Of a stretch of DNA of 64,000 nucleotides, positions 24,731 through 40,875 are shown piece after piece. A program made the translations under genes and the position numbers. The stretch is from Neelides folsomi (taxonomy: Eukaryota; Arthropoda; Collembola; Neelipleona; Neelidae). The DNA lies in contig JAQGBZ010000277.1 of NCBI GenBank assembly GCA_034687125.1, positions 1-64,000 on the forward strand. The letters run 5' to 3'. The first letter of the stretch is position 1; each line of letters starts with the position of its first letter. Under the pieces are notes generated by a model. It saw nothing but the letters and a program-made list of their open reading frames with translations. It ran no database searches and was not told the DNA's origin.

Positions 24731-25845
24731 ATTGAGTAGCTCTCATAATATGTGATTTTATCATTTTATTCATATACTGTTTTCATTTATAACACATTTA
24801 TATTTATGATATTCAGTAATTCGCATTAGATTTAATTAATCGAAGAATTGTAATACATTTTATATTATATTTATATTGAAATTGAAACAGCTTTAAATAA
24901 ATTAAATTAAACTTTTTTACACAATGTACATCTTCACAGAATTCACTTGAATGCGGACGATCATTTGCGAACTATACATACATACAAGATAATAAACAGA
25001 CACTTCTTATTTGTACATAAAGGTACTTATGTACAGATGAATGACTAGAGAGAACAAAGTTTAACTTTATTACTTTTAGCTTCAATTAATAATCCTTTTA
25101 ACATTTGATACATTGACGCTGACATCTTTTTCTGATAAAGATTTTTCTTTATCTCAATTTAAATAATTTCATTAAACCTCAACTTTGTCATAGTCGTCAT
25201 TCAAGATACAAGTTCCTTTTTTATATATTTTTAACTACATTTCCATTTCCATAAACAAAATGAAACTCATAAAAAAATTAATTTATACGAGAAATGTAAT
25301 AAATATAAAACCTTAAAGCAATTAGAGTTGGTATTGTCCATAATTCATTTCTTAAGCTAATAAAATGGTTTATACACAATAATCAATAAGGAATTATTCA
25401 TAGTAAAATAATATCACAAATTAATAAAAAAATTAATGAATTGAACTTGGGTAAATAAAAAATTAACTTTTATGTTTAATAAGTTAAGATATTCCCAAAT
25501 AAAAATCTGGTTATTTTAAGCTGGAATGCAAGAGGTGGGATTGGAGTAATTAGTAGTTAGGTGGGCAATTAGCCCAAGTAATAATTTAGGAATGTGACAA
25601 TGTGACGTGAGACGAGATTGAGATAGCGATTTAAGATTTAAACACCTAATTACGTGAAAGGTGCGAGAGGAAGGCTAGAAAGTTAATTACAAGTTCTAAA
25701 TCGACCAATTTCTTATCTCTAATTACGATCAACGACTACAGTTTATGCTACAATTGTAACATTAGTGTCTTCCAACTCCCATCAGCAATTCAGTAATTAT
25801 AATTAGTATTAATATACTACATAAGAGCCTTTGCGCTTTCCTCGT
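24731..25845. other. Intergenic between convergent genes MITD1 and alpha-SNAP
   Basis: About 1.1 kb, AT-rich to 25500, then slightly mixed sequence at 25500-25720 (gtgacgtgagacgagattgag). It must contain both 3' UTRs. I looked for a further alpha-SNAP coding exon here and saw none. Confidence 0.4.
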
Positions 25846-26805
25846 CTAGCAGAGCTCCGTATTACTCAATGTCTTCTTGATCCGAAGGAACAAAGTCGTG
25901 TACCATTGATCGAGTCGACTGATGGAATCATATTCCTTCACCGTTTCCGTGAACGCGTCAGAATTTTCTTGTTCGATGTGATCTGCCAGAGTTTTGATGA
26001 GCTTGTACTCCCTTGAATCTTGAAACGCGGGGTACTGATCTCCATATCGGTCAAGTGCCTGTTGGGCATTGAGGACATCGACGCAAAGATGGCAAATGGC
26101 AGCACGGAAAAAGTACTCCTTGGCGCTGTATTTCATCAAGCTACTTTCTAATGAAGTTGCAGCAACCTAATAATTAAAAACGGAATTAAAATAATTTTAT
26201 AATAATTCATAATTTCTTAATATTAATTATTGTATTAATTAATGATCAATTACCTCTTCGTAGACTTTGATGGCTTTGACATAATCCTCCTTCTGAGCAG
26301 AAATGAGAGCGACTTTAAGGAGGCATTTATTTGCTGATGATGTCGATTCCTCTCCCTTGAAATAATCTGCAGCTTGCTCATAGTGCGTAATGGACTTCTC
26401 TAAGTCGCCGTCAGCCTCCAAGGTTTCAGCGATGGTTTGATGATGTTTCGCAGCAATTGCAAATCGTCCCATTTCCAAATATTGCTCAATAGCTCGTTCC
26501 AGGCATTTGACAGCTTCGCCCACATCGCTCTTCTTGTAACAATTCGAAGCATCGACATAATTCGTCGCTCCATCGTGTCTGCTCCCTGCCTTCAAATGGA
26601 GCTCACCAGCTTTGCAAAAAGCTTCTCCAGCATTTCCCCATTTCTTTGCCATTTTAAACATGTTGGCCGCTCGAGTGTAACACTCAATGGCTTCGTCTGC
26701 TTTACTTCCCCCGCCACCAAACACCGATGAGAGAAATCCTTTTGAATTTAATTTCTTCTCAGCTTCTGCCATCAACTCCATCCCTTTCTTCTCGCTATCT
26801 CCCAT
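25846..26805 (-). CDS. NAPA/alphaSnap: Alpha-soluble NSF attachment protein (alpha-SNAP)
   Basis: Adaptor that binds cis-SNARE complexes and recruits the ATPase NSF to take them apart after membrane fusion. Two exons: 26805-26254 and 26166-25846, giving 290 aa (human 295). The TPR-like helical array is complete: AEAEKKLNS, the loop [89 protein letters not shown] and the terminal [15 protein letters not shown]. After KKT the usual acidic end with a final Leu (human GDEEDLR) is replaced by LSNTELC and a stop. That end normally stimulates NSF. A different frame just past KKT reads [11 protein letters not shown], so a base error or an unrecognised splice is possible. The gene is otherwise intact, and divergent from La. 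Confidence 0.95.
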
Positions 26806-27449
26806 CTTTAACCAAGGAGCAAAAATGTTAGCAAATGTTAGCAAAAGTTAAAAAATGTTGTATAAAACTCATAAGAATGAAAGGAATAAAAGACTCCTCA
26901 AATTACCTTTACAATAAATGGGGAAGTAAAGTTGAGGAAATGAAGAGTTTAGCTAGTGATAAAAAGGCTACTTCGGAATTGGATATTTATTTTCTCGGAT
27001 CGGAGTCTCCGATTCGGAGAGCAGTAAAATTCAAGGGTGCTGCGTGAAGTGAAGTGCGTAATAACCCAATTTGAGATTCTTATCGAACCACTGCGGGTTT
27101 TGAGCCAAAACACTCAAGTGTCACTTTAAACTCTCCTTTAATTACAATTAAGGCAAGTAGGGGTTAGGTAAAGGGTGGTAAAGGGTAATTATGATGTGGT
27201 TAAATGAAATTACTTATTCAATTGCACGGATTCGAATTTATGGGTGTGTGATCTGGCCGATTTTAGAGATAGGAAGAGGAGATTGGGGGACTAAAAGATG
27301 CGCAGTGGAAGCATGCCTTATTTCAAATGAGTCAAAGCACATTTCGATCTGCTGCTTTTTCTCACGCGAGTTTCTGAGTTCACTTTCGCCGCTAATTAAT
27401 TAAAGATTATAATTACTGTTGATTTTACTGTTGATTATCTTTTTACAAA
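26806..27449. promoter_or_regulatory. Divergent promoter interval alpha-SNAP / La
   Basis: About 640 bases between two start codons. An imperfect 24-base palindrome (tcggatcggagtctccgattcgga, about 26997-27020) stands out from the AT-rich surroundings and could be a protein-binding site. The part at 27230-27400 is less AT-rich and is the likely La promoter and 5' UTR. Short frames here look non-coding. Confidence 0.4.
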
Positions 27450-29131
27450 ATGACTGAAACTGAGGCAAAGAACGGGGAAGCGAAAGCCCAAGATCAAGAT
27501 GCTACAAACGAACTTGAGCAAAAGATTCGAAGGCAAACTGAGGTACAATAAAATTAATAATTCGGCTTCGAGCATTTTCCTAAACTAATTTAACTTTGTA
27601 ATATAATGCTTATTTTATTATTTTTAATTCTAATTTATGATTTTAGTATTATTTTGGGGACTCAAATCTTCCAAGAGATCGTTTCATCAAGGAAGAATCG
27701 AATAAAAATGAAGGATGGTTTCCAATTGCTACGCTCCTCAAATTCAACCGAATTATTTCGCTTGTTAATGAGTAGGTTTTTAAAATTCGATGGAGGATGA
27801 CCTCTAATGACCTATAGTTTTATGGTTGATTTTCAATGTCTTGTGGTTGTTAAAATTATTTTTCGTTAGTCTTAGTGATGCTGACAAGATTACCAAACTT
27901 GCTACAGCACTCAGAGGATCGGAGCTGATTCAATTGAATGAAGGAGAAGATAAAATCCGAAGGAATCCAGAAATTCCTCTCCCTGAAGGAAATCAAGACA
28001 AGCGGACTGCTTATCTTAAAGGGTTCAATAAAGATGTGACTCTTGATGAACTTTTGGGTAAAATTAAATTAAAAGTTATTATGTAATGATATTAAAGATT
28101 TCATGATTTAAGTCAAACATAAGGTTTCATTATAATTGCGATTTTAAAATAAAGTGATAAACTGATTTTGAATAATGTTCATCTTTATTATAGAATTCTT
28201 TGGTAAATACGAAGGAATGGAAGCTGTAATCATGAGATATTACAAAGAACAGACACTTGATATTCCTGAAGACAAAGAAGGGGTAACTGAAGCTGCAAAA
28301 ATTGTCTGGACAAGGAAATTCAAAGGATCGGTCTTTCTTGGCTTCAAGACGGAAGAACAATGCAAGAGTTTTCTCGAAAATGATCTAGAATATAAAGGGA
28401 CTACGGTAAAAGATTATTTAATCATTCTAATTAATTTGAATAACAATCACTAACTTAACCCAACATTATAATTTTTAAATAAAATTAATCCTTGCAGTTG
28501 ATCAAAATGTCCCAAGTTGACTATAAAGTGAAGAAAGTTGAAGAATACAAGGAGCGATGTGAATCCCGAAAGAAGAAGGCCAAGGAAGACGATGACAAAA
28601 TCACAGGTGGAAAACATGAACCTTCCAATGTTCAAAAAGGTTCGCTTGTTCGTCTCAAAAACATTCCAAAAGAAATGAGCACAATCACGAGGGATTCAAT
28701 TAAAGAAAAATGGATCGCTGCTACTGACCCTGAGAAATTCGAGGTATAAATAATAATATTGCAATTGTAGAAAATTACTTGAAATTGATATTACGATTAA
28801 CAACGATTAAGTGAAAATATCAAATTGAATGTAGTTATTACTAGTGTAAAATATTAATATCTTATAGGTGGCTTTTGTTGAATACATCCGTGGATGTGAT
28901 GAAGGTGTTATTCGAATGTCGAGAGAAAACAGCGCCAAAGAAGCCTTTGAGCTTTTTAAAGATTCCAAATTTACTCTTGGTGAGGATGTCATCGTTGACC
29001 TCGAACTCTTCACCGAAGAAGAGGAAAAGAAATATTTCACAACGATTCAGGCATCAAGAAACAAGCGCAAGAATTTTGGTGGAAAACGAAATTTCAGGGG
29101 AGGTAAACCGAAGAAGCACAGGCGAGTTTAG
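27450..29131 (+). CDS. SSB: La ribonucleoprotein (Lupus La antigen / SSB)
   Basis: Binds UUU-3'OH ends of RNA polymerase III transcripts, protects pre-tRNAs and other small RNAs, and also acts in translation; mainly nuclear. Six exons: 27450-27542, 27647-27771, 27870-28057, 28194-28405, 28498-28743, 28868-29131, giving 375 aa. The La motif runs from about residue 24 (LEQKIRRQTEYYFGDSNLPRDRF) through EGWFPIATLLKFNRI. RRM1 follows (RTAYLKGFNKDVTLDEL, then KGSVFLGFKTEEQ). RRM2 contains GSLVRLKNIP and VAFVEYIRGCDEG. The end is basic, Gly/Arg/Lys-rich (NKRKNFGGKRNFRGGKPKK). Tyr and Asp residues known to read the uridine end (YYFGDSN) are present. The 3' end faces the GH31 gene across a GC-rich hairpin. 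Confidence 0.96.
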
Positions 29132-29645
29132 AAATATTTCTTTCTTATTTGTTAATCCTTAATCTTAACCTGAAGTTCTTGTTTTATATTTCACTGATGG
29201 ATTAATGAATAGGATTAGATAGCTCAATGAGGTACAGATCCCAAAGCGGGACACCCGGCCACTAATTGTAAATAGTGTCCGGGTGTCCCGCTTTGGGGAC
29301 TGCACCTCATTGAACCTTCTACTCCTAGTGACTAACTAATAAATAAATAAATAAAATATAGCTCTTATTGAGCTCAATTAAATATTCAACAATAAATCTT
29401 TAATGAGTATGTAAATTAGATATAATTGTTATTAAATGAATAAATTTATATTACTTGTATTTTAACTGTCCATGTTTAATTATTCACAGATAATTATTTA
29501 CATTTTAACTATTTCTATTCCTTTAAAGTTTAATGATCATAATATTACAATAAGTATTTTTGTAATAATTGGGGCGATTTAATTTCAAAAAATTCATTAG
29601 AAAAATATTTCCTTGTGATAAAATAAGTGAATTTACAAATTAAGC
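29132..29645. other. Intergenic between convergent genes La and GH31
   Basis: Holds both 3' UTRs, a GC-rich hairpin (separate entry) and an AATAAATAAATAAA string at about 29339 that may be the La poly(A) signal. Otherwise AT-rich. Confidence 0.45.
29224..29313. repeat. GC-rich palindromic hairpin, 41-bp arms, 8-bp loop
   Basis: Arms 29224-29264 and 29273-29313 are inverted copies, 37 of 41 bases matching, around the loop attgtaaa. The core CCCAAAGCGGGACACCCGG and its mirror are far more GC-rich than the flanks. No coding sequence and no clear target duplication. It may be a fold-back MITE, or a structured element in a 3' UTR: it begins 93 bases after the La stop codon and 330 bases past the end of the GH31 gene on the other strand. 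Confidence 0.85.
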
Positions 29646-33793
<4,148 letters not shown>

Positions 33794-34290
33794 GGCTGAA
33801 GAACTATCAATTGAATGTTAAATAAATGAAAACTAACCCAATCAATCAACGAAATAATCAATTTATGCAAAGATTCACCTTGATTATGTAAAGGCCAGTG
33901 TTACATTTAAATCTAATTATTAGACTATGAAATCTTTATCAATCGTTGTGTGATTCGACATGTCGAGATAAAAATTATTACCTATAATGATTTTAATAAT
34001 TTAAGCAATAACGAGATAAAAGTCAATTATTCTTAAATGTATTATTTATTAATGGAAATATTAGAATACAATATTCCAATTATCTATAAAGTGCAAATAA
34101 ACTAAATATTTGAATACAACGGTATCACTGTAACTTTAAAGCATTCGCCCAACTTGACTTTGATCGCTTAGAGCAAATAATTAAAACAACAGATCACAAA
34201 AATCAGTATGATTGAAATATTTTGTAACTAACTTCATGAATACGTTCAGGCATATTGAATTGTAAAGAAATACATAAGTAGATTACGGGA
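33794..34290. other. Intergenic between GH31 and PIGQ
   Basis: About 500 bases, AT-rich, upstream of the GH31 start and downstream of the PIGQ stop. Likely holds the GH31 promoter. Nothing else recognised. Confidence 0.4.
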
Positions 34291-36371
34291 TCACGATAAA
34301 ACTTTTCCCGATATTATTTTCTGAAAAGCTTGAGCGAGTGGATGGCCGATTTCTGGTTTCTGGAATAGTTTCCTATTCGTTTTCGTTTTAATTAAGAACT
34401 TCTCGACTTGATTTTCGAAAATTACAGGCTCTAGATAAATCTCGTCAGCAAATTTCGAGGAATTGAAGAGTATTAAAATTCTTTTTACTGGATCAAGATG
34501 ATTAAAAGCTTCTACACTTAATTTCAGGATCCATTCGATAGTCACAATTGGAAGTCTTAGCTGAAAAACACAAGATGGGAAAAAATTAACAATATAACAA
34601 ATGCAATTTACTATAGAATATGTAGTGATTTTAACGTTTAATGCTAATATTGTTTGACTAACTATCTTTATTGTAAATATGCTCAAGAATTATTAATATA
34701 CTATTACAATTAAAAATACGAGGTAATAGACGAGCGTCGTTGGTGCGAGGAAGACAAAAATGGTGAAGAAGAGCGATGAGAGGAACATTTCGGTTTTAGT
34801 TAACAAAATGGAATCAACTCGATTTCTCAAAGGATTCCATTTCCGTCCAAAGAAAAGGCGACCTAATGCTTTTAATGTTATCAATTCAATGTTGAAAAGT
34901 CTGTTGAAAATTAAACCAAAAATATTATTTCCCAATATCCGAATGAATTTTAATATTTAATTCTTAATAATAAATATGCTCAAGTACAGATATAGATTTC
35001 AATTCATTTGGAATTTGTGAAAAGTATAATGAATATTTTTCCTTCAATTACCTTGTTGCATAAATGTATAAACAATAAATGTGGAAAGTAGCAAGGTTAA
35101 TGAAATCACAAATGAATCCAATCTGAATGGTGAGGCCCATAACTCCCGAATGCATTGCGGCACCCAAAAGAAATGAAAGAACTGGTTGAAGTAAACCTAA
35201 TAAAAATTCATCAACATCACATTTCACAATATTGTAAATAAATACTTATTTGTAAATGAATGTAGAATGTAGTATGCAGAATTGAAAATTTTAATGAATT
35301 AAATCCTCACCAATATAAGATCTCCAAAGGTGTAAATGGTATGAGAAAAATCTTCCTAAAAGTGAATTAAGAGCGGAATTCAACTTTAGACCAGCCGGAG
35401 ATCCTTGGAGCCATTCAAGTAACTTTAAAAGGTCTTCAAGAAAAAACTCAATCTTTCCGGTAAAGAGATCAAGTAGATTGGGAAAACTCAGCAGATAAGT
35501 CGTGACAAGTGCACCAAGGACCATGTCTACAAATAATACTGAAACAAGGTTGAACTTTTTCAAATAATCTTCAAAATCAAAAAAGGAATTCAAAATCTGC
35601 AAATTAAGAGAGAATATTAATTTTTAGCATTTTAGCAAAGGCATAAGTATAAATTTTTTAAAATTCATTAATAATTAGAAATTAATGGAGAAAATTAAAA
35701 TCATGTAATAAGTATTAATGTACCTTCATCAATAATGAAAATTTAAAAAAGATTTGTTTAAGCCCAAGACTATTTCCCATTTTCTCCCTCATCTTTTTCA
35801 ATACAACTCTTGTCTTTGAAATCTTGTCATATTCGGAAGGATCTTCAAATGAGTCAGTTTCAGCCTCAGTAGGAAAAAGTGACTTGAGTTTCAAAGGTCT
35901 TGAAAAATGTCGAAGTTCAATATAATACGATTCGCGTATCGGATTCGGAATTCCAGAATCGGGATTACGTAGAGCATTGAGCAAACATTGAGGATCGAAT
36001 TCAAAGATTACAACAGATGAAAATTGATAATCATTGCTCAAAATTCTCTCAACGACAATTGACTTGGAATCAGATAATGAAACAGTTAGCCAAATTGGTC
36101 CAAATGGTTTTGTATTATAAATGTAGCTCGTATAACTTTGAAATGGATTGTCGAAAGCCCCGACACACTTAATATTTGCCTCGGGTTTGGATAAGAAAAT
36201 TGAACTGGAATTTGAGTCAATTCCAATAATTGTAACGGAAAATAATTTTTCTTCTTCTTTGTCACAAGAATCTTCGATTGAGAGATTACCTATAAGAAAT
36301 CCTGATTTGCAATTTGCTATTGTACTTGGAAAATACAAATGCAGCAAAGAACTCTCTTTAACTTTCTTCAT
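34291..36371 (-). CDS. PIGQ: PIG-Q/GPI1, subunit of the GPI-GlcNAc transferase
   Basis: Part of the ER complex (PIG-A, C, H, P, Q, Y and DPM2) that adds GlcNAc to phosphatidylinositol, the first step of GPI-anchor synthesis. Five exons: 36371-35724, 35596-35311, 35196-35052, 34900-34708, 34560-34291, giving 513 aa. The N-terminal 216 residues form a poorly conserved soluble region. The Gpi1 domain then starts, with diagnostic SPAGLKLNSALNSLLGRFFSYHLHLWRSYIG, a run of transmembrane helices (LLQPVLSFLLGAAMHSGVMG; FICDFINLATFHIYCLYIYA; SSLFFTIFVFLAPTTLVYYLVF), FGRKWNPLRNRVDS, and a soluble C-terminal part. Human PIGQ is somewhat longer. The start is the first ATG of the open first exon; an upstream in-frame start was not seen. 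Confidence 0.92.
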
Positions 36372-37102
36372 TCTTCAATCTTTAATTTGTAAGATTAATG
36401 ATTATTTTAAACAAAGTTATGTTATATTTTTTAAATACTTATCTTCATAATATTATAGTAATTTATCAATTAGGACAAAGAACCGAAAGGTCAACCGGAA
36501 ACAACAACACCGGCCCTGAACAAGATTGCCCGAACCCGAACTCGAGTCAAAGTCAAGAAATGAAGAAAATGAAAAGAAGAAAAGAATTCTCACGAATGTA
36601 GCGGGTCTGTTAATGCAACATTTAGTAAATAGGCATTCTTCGTATCAAACTAAAGAGTAACAGCAAACTAAATCATCAATCAAAAACGTTTTTGTAAGCG
36701 TTTATTTGGGCATGTTATAGTATACAAGTAGTATTAATTGTTGCAATTAACTCTGAGATACTTTATAGTCTTTTATGGCTATGAAGCAATTTAAAACAAT
36801 TAACAATTTCTCAATTACAGTTTGCCATTAAATGCCATATAATACAGTCTATGTTTTATTTTATTTGAAAATATCAATCATATTTTTATTAGCATTTTTT
36901 ACAAAGGAGTAATATTATAAATATAACATGAGACATAACATAAACTAACTATAAAATATATATTATACTTTTATCATTTCTGGAAAATTAAATATAATTA
37001 TTAAATTACACGAGTTATAATGATTATAAATTATAAGAGTAATGTTAATAAGAATAATTACCAATAAATTATATTTTAGCCACATGTCAATAATATGTCA
37101 AT
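36372..37102. other. PIGQ upstream region and 3' side of the Sushi gene
   Basis: 730 bases. 36470-36610 is less AT-rich (accgaaaggtcaaccgg, acaccggccctg) and is the likely PIGQ promoter. The remainder is AT-rich and should hold the 3' UTR of the next minus-strand gene only if that gene is read past its stop at 37103. Confidence 0.35.
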
Positions 37103-39227
37103 TTAAAGAGAGCTATTTTCCATCCAAGTAAATTCCTCATGAGCTTCCGTTGTAGCAAAAGACAAAGGCCTTCCATCAGCTTCGTACATTGATCGCCGAG
37201 AAATTCCCTGGTACCTTTTCCAAATGTAAACAAACATCCCACACACCATTGTCACAAATATTAATCCAGCAAGTATCGGGATGGTGTAAATAAAATAATC
37301 GTGACTTTTATCACTTCCAATTTTCGAAAACGAGGCATGACCCTGCATTGAGATTTTTGACTCCTCTTCTCTTAATCTTGTTTTATCAAAGATCTTTAAA
37401 ACATCATCTGTTCTTATCCCTCGCGTTTCAGTTTGATTTTTACCAAATTCTGAACTCTTTTTCTTGTCAATTTCATTTCTCATCGTTTGTGTATTATCAA
37501 CATAATCTACAATACTATTTTTGCTCTCATCATCTGTAGCATGAATGTCGGGTATTGGAATTGTATAATCTATAATCTTTGCGGTTGTAAAAGTTGGAAT
37601 TTGTGTTGTTGGTTGAGTTATGGGAATTTTTCTTTTCTCAGGGTTGGTTGTGGTTTCTTCAGTGGAAATAATGCCAAATGACATTTTGTTTGTTGTTGTT
37701 GAAGCTTCGGTAGTTCTTTGTTTTTCTTCTGTTGTTGGGAGTTGAGTTGTGGTTTCGTGGAAATGAGTTGTTAAAATTGGTTTAGCTTTCTCTGTTGTTG
37801 TTTCCAATATCTTTCGTGTAGTGGATATTTCTTCTGTAATCGAATTGTCATTTGTGGATTCGTGAATCTTGTGGGTTGTTTCGGTCGTATTCAATTCATT
37901 TATTTGTTTTAATGTTGTTTCAATTTGAGGAATATTGGTAATTGACTCAATTATCTTTGTTTGCGATTTTTCTGAACTTGAGAATGTAGTTTGCATTTGC
38001 TGAGTTGTCCTTTCATTTCCTGTAGTATCCTGTATTTCACTTTCTCTTGTAGTTGTAATTTCATCAGTTGTCGCTTTAAAGTCCAAATCAGGAAAATCAA
38101 AATCTGAAGGACGAAAAAATGGAGTAGTCGATTTGTCGCTTTCAATTGATGATGTTGGAGTTAGTGAAATTGTATAATGGCTCTGGCTATTATTTCCATT
38201 TGGAGTTGAATTTTCACTGCCCGTGGTTTTCTCTTCGTCACTTTTCTGGGTTGTTGCAATTTTTATGATTTCGCTTGAAGTTCCAATAAGCGAGTCCGTT
38301 GTTGGTTCATGCGATTCTATCAATTCTGTTGTGCTTGGGCTGGGAGTCCATTTACCTAAATGCAAAAAACATCGTAATACAAAATACGGAAAGATTTAAG
38401 ACCAATTAGGATTTTCGTAAAGTTCTAATTTTCTAATTGTAAGTATTTGAATAATAAAAATTATCAACCTTTACACACGGGAGCTGTTGAGTTCCATCTT
38501 TGTCCATTACAAACAACGAGGCTGCTTCCAATAAGATCGAATCCCTCATTACAAGTAAATCCAACAATGCTTGAACCGTATAAATATCTCGTACTTCCAT
38601 TTAGAACAGGAGGAAACTTTCGACACCCAGATCCATTTCCTTTGAAATTGAATTATTCAATTTGAATATACAATTATAAATACAAATGTGAAGAAAACAA
38701 TAATGAACGCTACTAAAATATCTGTACTTTAAAGTTAAGATATTTAATTTGATACTTACGGACACATATCGGTGCTGGATGAGACCATCTTCCTTGTATA
38801 CAAATGGCCCATTCAATCCCATACATCCTATAAGCATATTTTAAAAAAATTTAAACAAAATAATTATAAGATAAAACACAAATAATGTAAATTCGTAAAA
38901 ATTATAAAAACATATGTTGGTTTTAATAATAAAATAAGTTTGTACTAACATGAAGCCGTTATTGCATTGATATCTTACGAGTGAACCCCTATCTCTCATT
39001 TTAGATGATCCATTTGGTATTTTCACTTTTGAACATTTTTGTCTAACGATTTCGTCGATGAAACCAAAATTATCGCCTCTTGACATTGTTCTATCTAATC
39101 TCGGTAATGGAATCTCCCCCCATTTATTTGGTGAAACCGAATCCGAACCAAATTGGGCTTCACAGTAGCTCAAAATCCTCAGAGTAAAGAATGAAATTAA
39201 TGCTATTGAAAAATTGAACCTTCCCAT
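37103..39227 (-). CDS. Sushi (CCP)-domain type I membrane protein with Thr-rich mucin stalk
   Basis: Cell-surface or adhesion-type protein; no specific orthologue recognised. Four exons: 39227-38950, 38827-38760, 38639-38469, 38355-37103, giving 589 aa. A signal peptide comes first (FSIALISFFTLRILSYCEA), then two complement-control (Sushi) modules with the C-C-C-C pattern: the first from CSKVKIPNG to the end of exon 2 (HPAPICV), the second GCRKFPPVLNG to STAPVCK. About 350 residues of Thr/Ser/Glu-rich sequence follow (TTEKAKPILTTHFHETTTQL), typical of an O-glycosylated stalk. A membrane span lies at about 526-551 (YFIYTIPILAGLIFVTMVCG), and a 38-residue cytosolic tail has SRRSMYEADG and FTWMENSSL. 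The Sushi trio of signal, modules and mucin stalk resembles insect and crustacean surface proteins. Function unknown. Confidence 0.88.
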
Positions 39228-40875
39228 TGCACAATAATAAATGAATGGATCAATATACCATCCAATATTTTATATAAAGAGACTATCAATTTTTTAATTA
39301 ATAATATAATAATACATTGAAATGAGAATAGTTTACTAAAGAATCTTAATAGTAATATAATAACAGAGTGGTCAGTTTATAAAGATTTGATGAACGAGAA
39401 TGATGCGAGAAGAGTGAGGAGCTGCGTAAGTAAACATCTTCAAGTTGGAAAAACAAATGAGTAAAGGGCCGGAAACATGGAAAGGATGTCCAGAGATTGT
39501 CTCAAAAAGATGTGATAAATGACCCTTGCTATCCTAAAGTCTAAAAATGTTAACATATACTATAACACTAATACTATAAGTATTCGCTATTCATATATTC
39601 TACATAGATCTTATACAAATATGATATGACAATTTATAAAATACAATAGAAAACTTATATTGTAATTTGAGAAGAGATTGGCATTAGGTTCACTGGTTGA
39701 GGTTCAAGCGAATGTAGAAACTGCAATTTTCTATATTATGCAAAGATTATAGAATATGTATGGTAGATGCATTAAAGTAAATTATGTATATAATAATATA
39801 TTATTTATATTTAAGAAATTAAATAAAATAATGCAATTAAAAAGTTAATATAAAAAATCCAATCATTTTATTCAAGACAATATCTTGAGTTAATTTTAAT
39901 TTGTTTGTGTAGGTGTACTAAATACCTACATACGCAATAAGTACACAATGGATATTCTAATGTGAAAACTAACAACAATTTTAACGAATATCATTTTCGT
40001 CATTAGTATCAAATTTTGAACACCGGGCGTTTATAACAAATAATAATAATATTATGCGCTACATAAGTGTGTTTTGTATAAGATAATATCGCAGTAATTT
40101 ATGTGATGAAGCGAATTCTTTCTTTGGGCATTTATAGTACAATCGAATCCCTAAACCATCATACTAATACACGGAGCATTACATAATGCAGTAAGTAATT
40201 AATAAGTTACATTATTATATTCTGTCAAAAATTTATACCATAAAGAAGAATTACAAGCTAAATTATTTCTGAAAGTTAAATTACATATACACTAACCCTC
40301 ATAACACTGACATTGAGAATATTACACAATAATACTATTAAATATGGTACATGCATATTTTTACATATTCGAAACATGATAAATTCTAAATAACCATTAT
40401 AAATAATCTAAACATGACTTGTTGTGATATTACACTTTACATTCACATTACCTTTACTATGTTTAATTAAATATAAGAATTTACACATATTTTACTTTTT
40501 AACTAACAAGTACTATAAGTAATTCAGTAGTGTCTAGTATCAACAATTCACTAATTTTACTTACATTGAGTAATGCCACAGATAAATATTTATACTAAAC
40601 ATTTACATGAAAAATTCCTAATAAAACAGTTAAAATATTCAAACATAATCCAACAAACCTACTAAAATGACTTTTTAATTCCAACTAATTTATATTAATT
40701 TCCTATTTAATTCATGATTTCTAATTTTACTTCCCTACACTTTGGAATTTGAAGACGAGAATGAAGGATAAATCTAAACTAAATCACTGTAGAATATTAA
40801 AATTCATTCGTCAAGTCATAAAACTATTGGGTCAAATACCTACAATTAAAATGATAAAATTAAATTGAGCCTAAG
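39228..40875. other. AT-rich gap between the Sushi gene and R3HDM4
   Basis: About 1.6 kb. 39380-39530 is less AT-rich (gatgaacgagaatgatgcgagaagagtg) and probably contains the Sushi-gene promoter. The rest is strongly AT with many TTAA/AATT strings; neither strand has a coding frame, and no repeat unit or RNA gene was recognised. Confidence 0.4.

Noticed and set aside
25500-25845. A missing last exon of alpha-SNAP with an acidic end
   Set aside because: I looked for an exon encoding an Asp/Glu-rich end with a terminal Leu on the minus strand and saw none with clear splice signals, so the odd end is kept as a finding.
37348-38145. Plus- and minus-strand frames over the Thr-rich stalk of the Sushi gene
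   Set aside because: Low-complexity Thr codons give open complements and shifted frames; none has its own coding signal.
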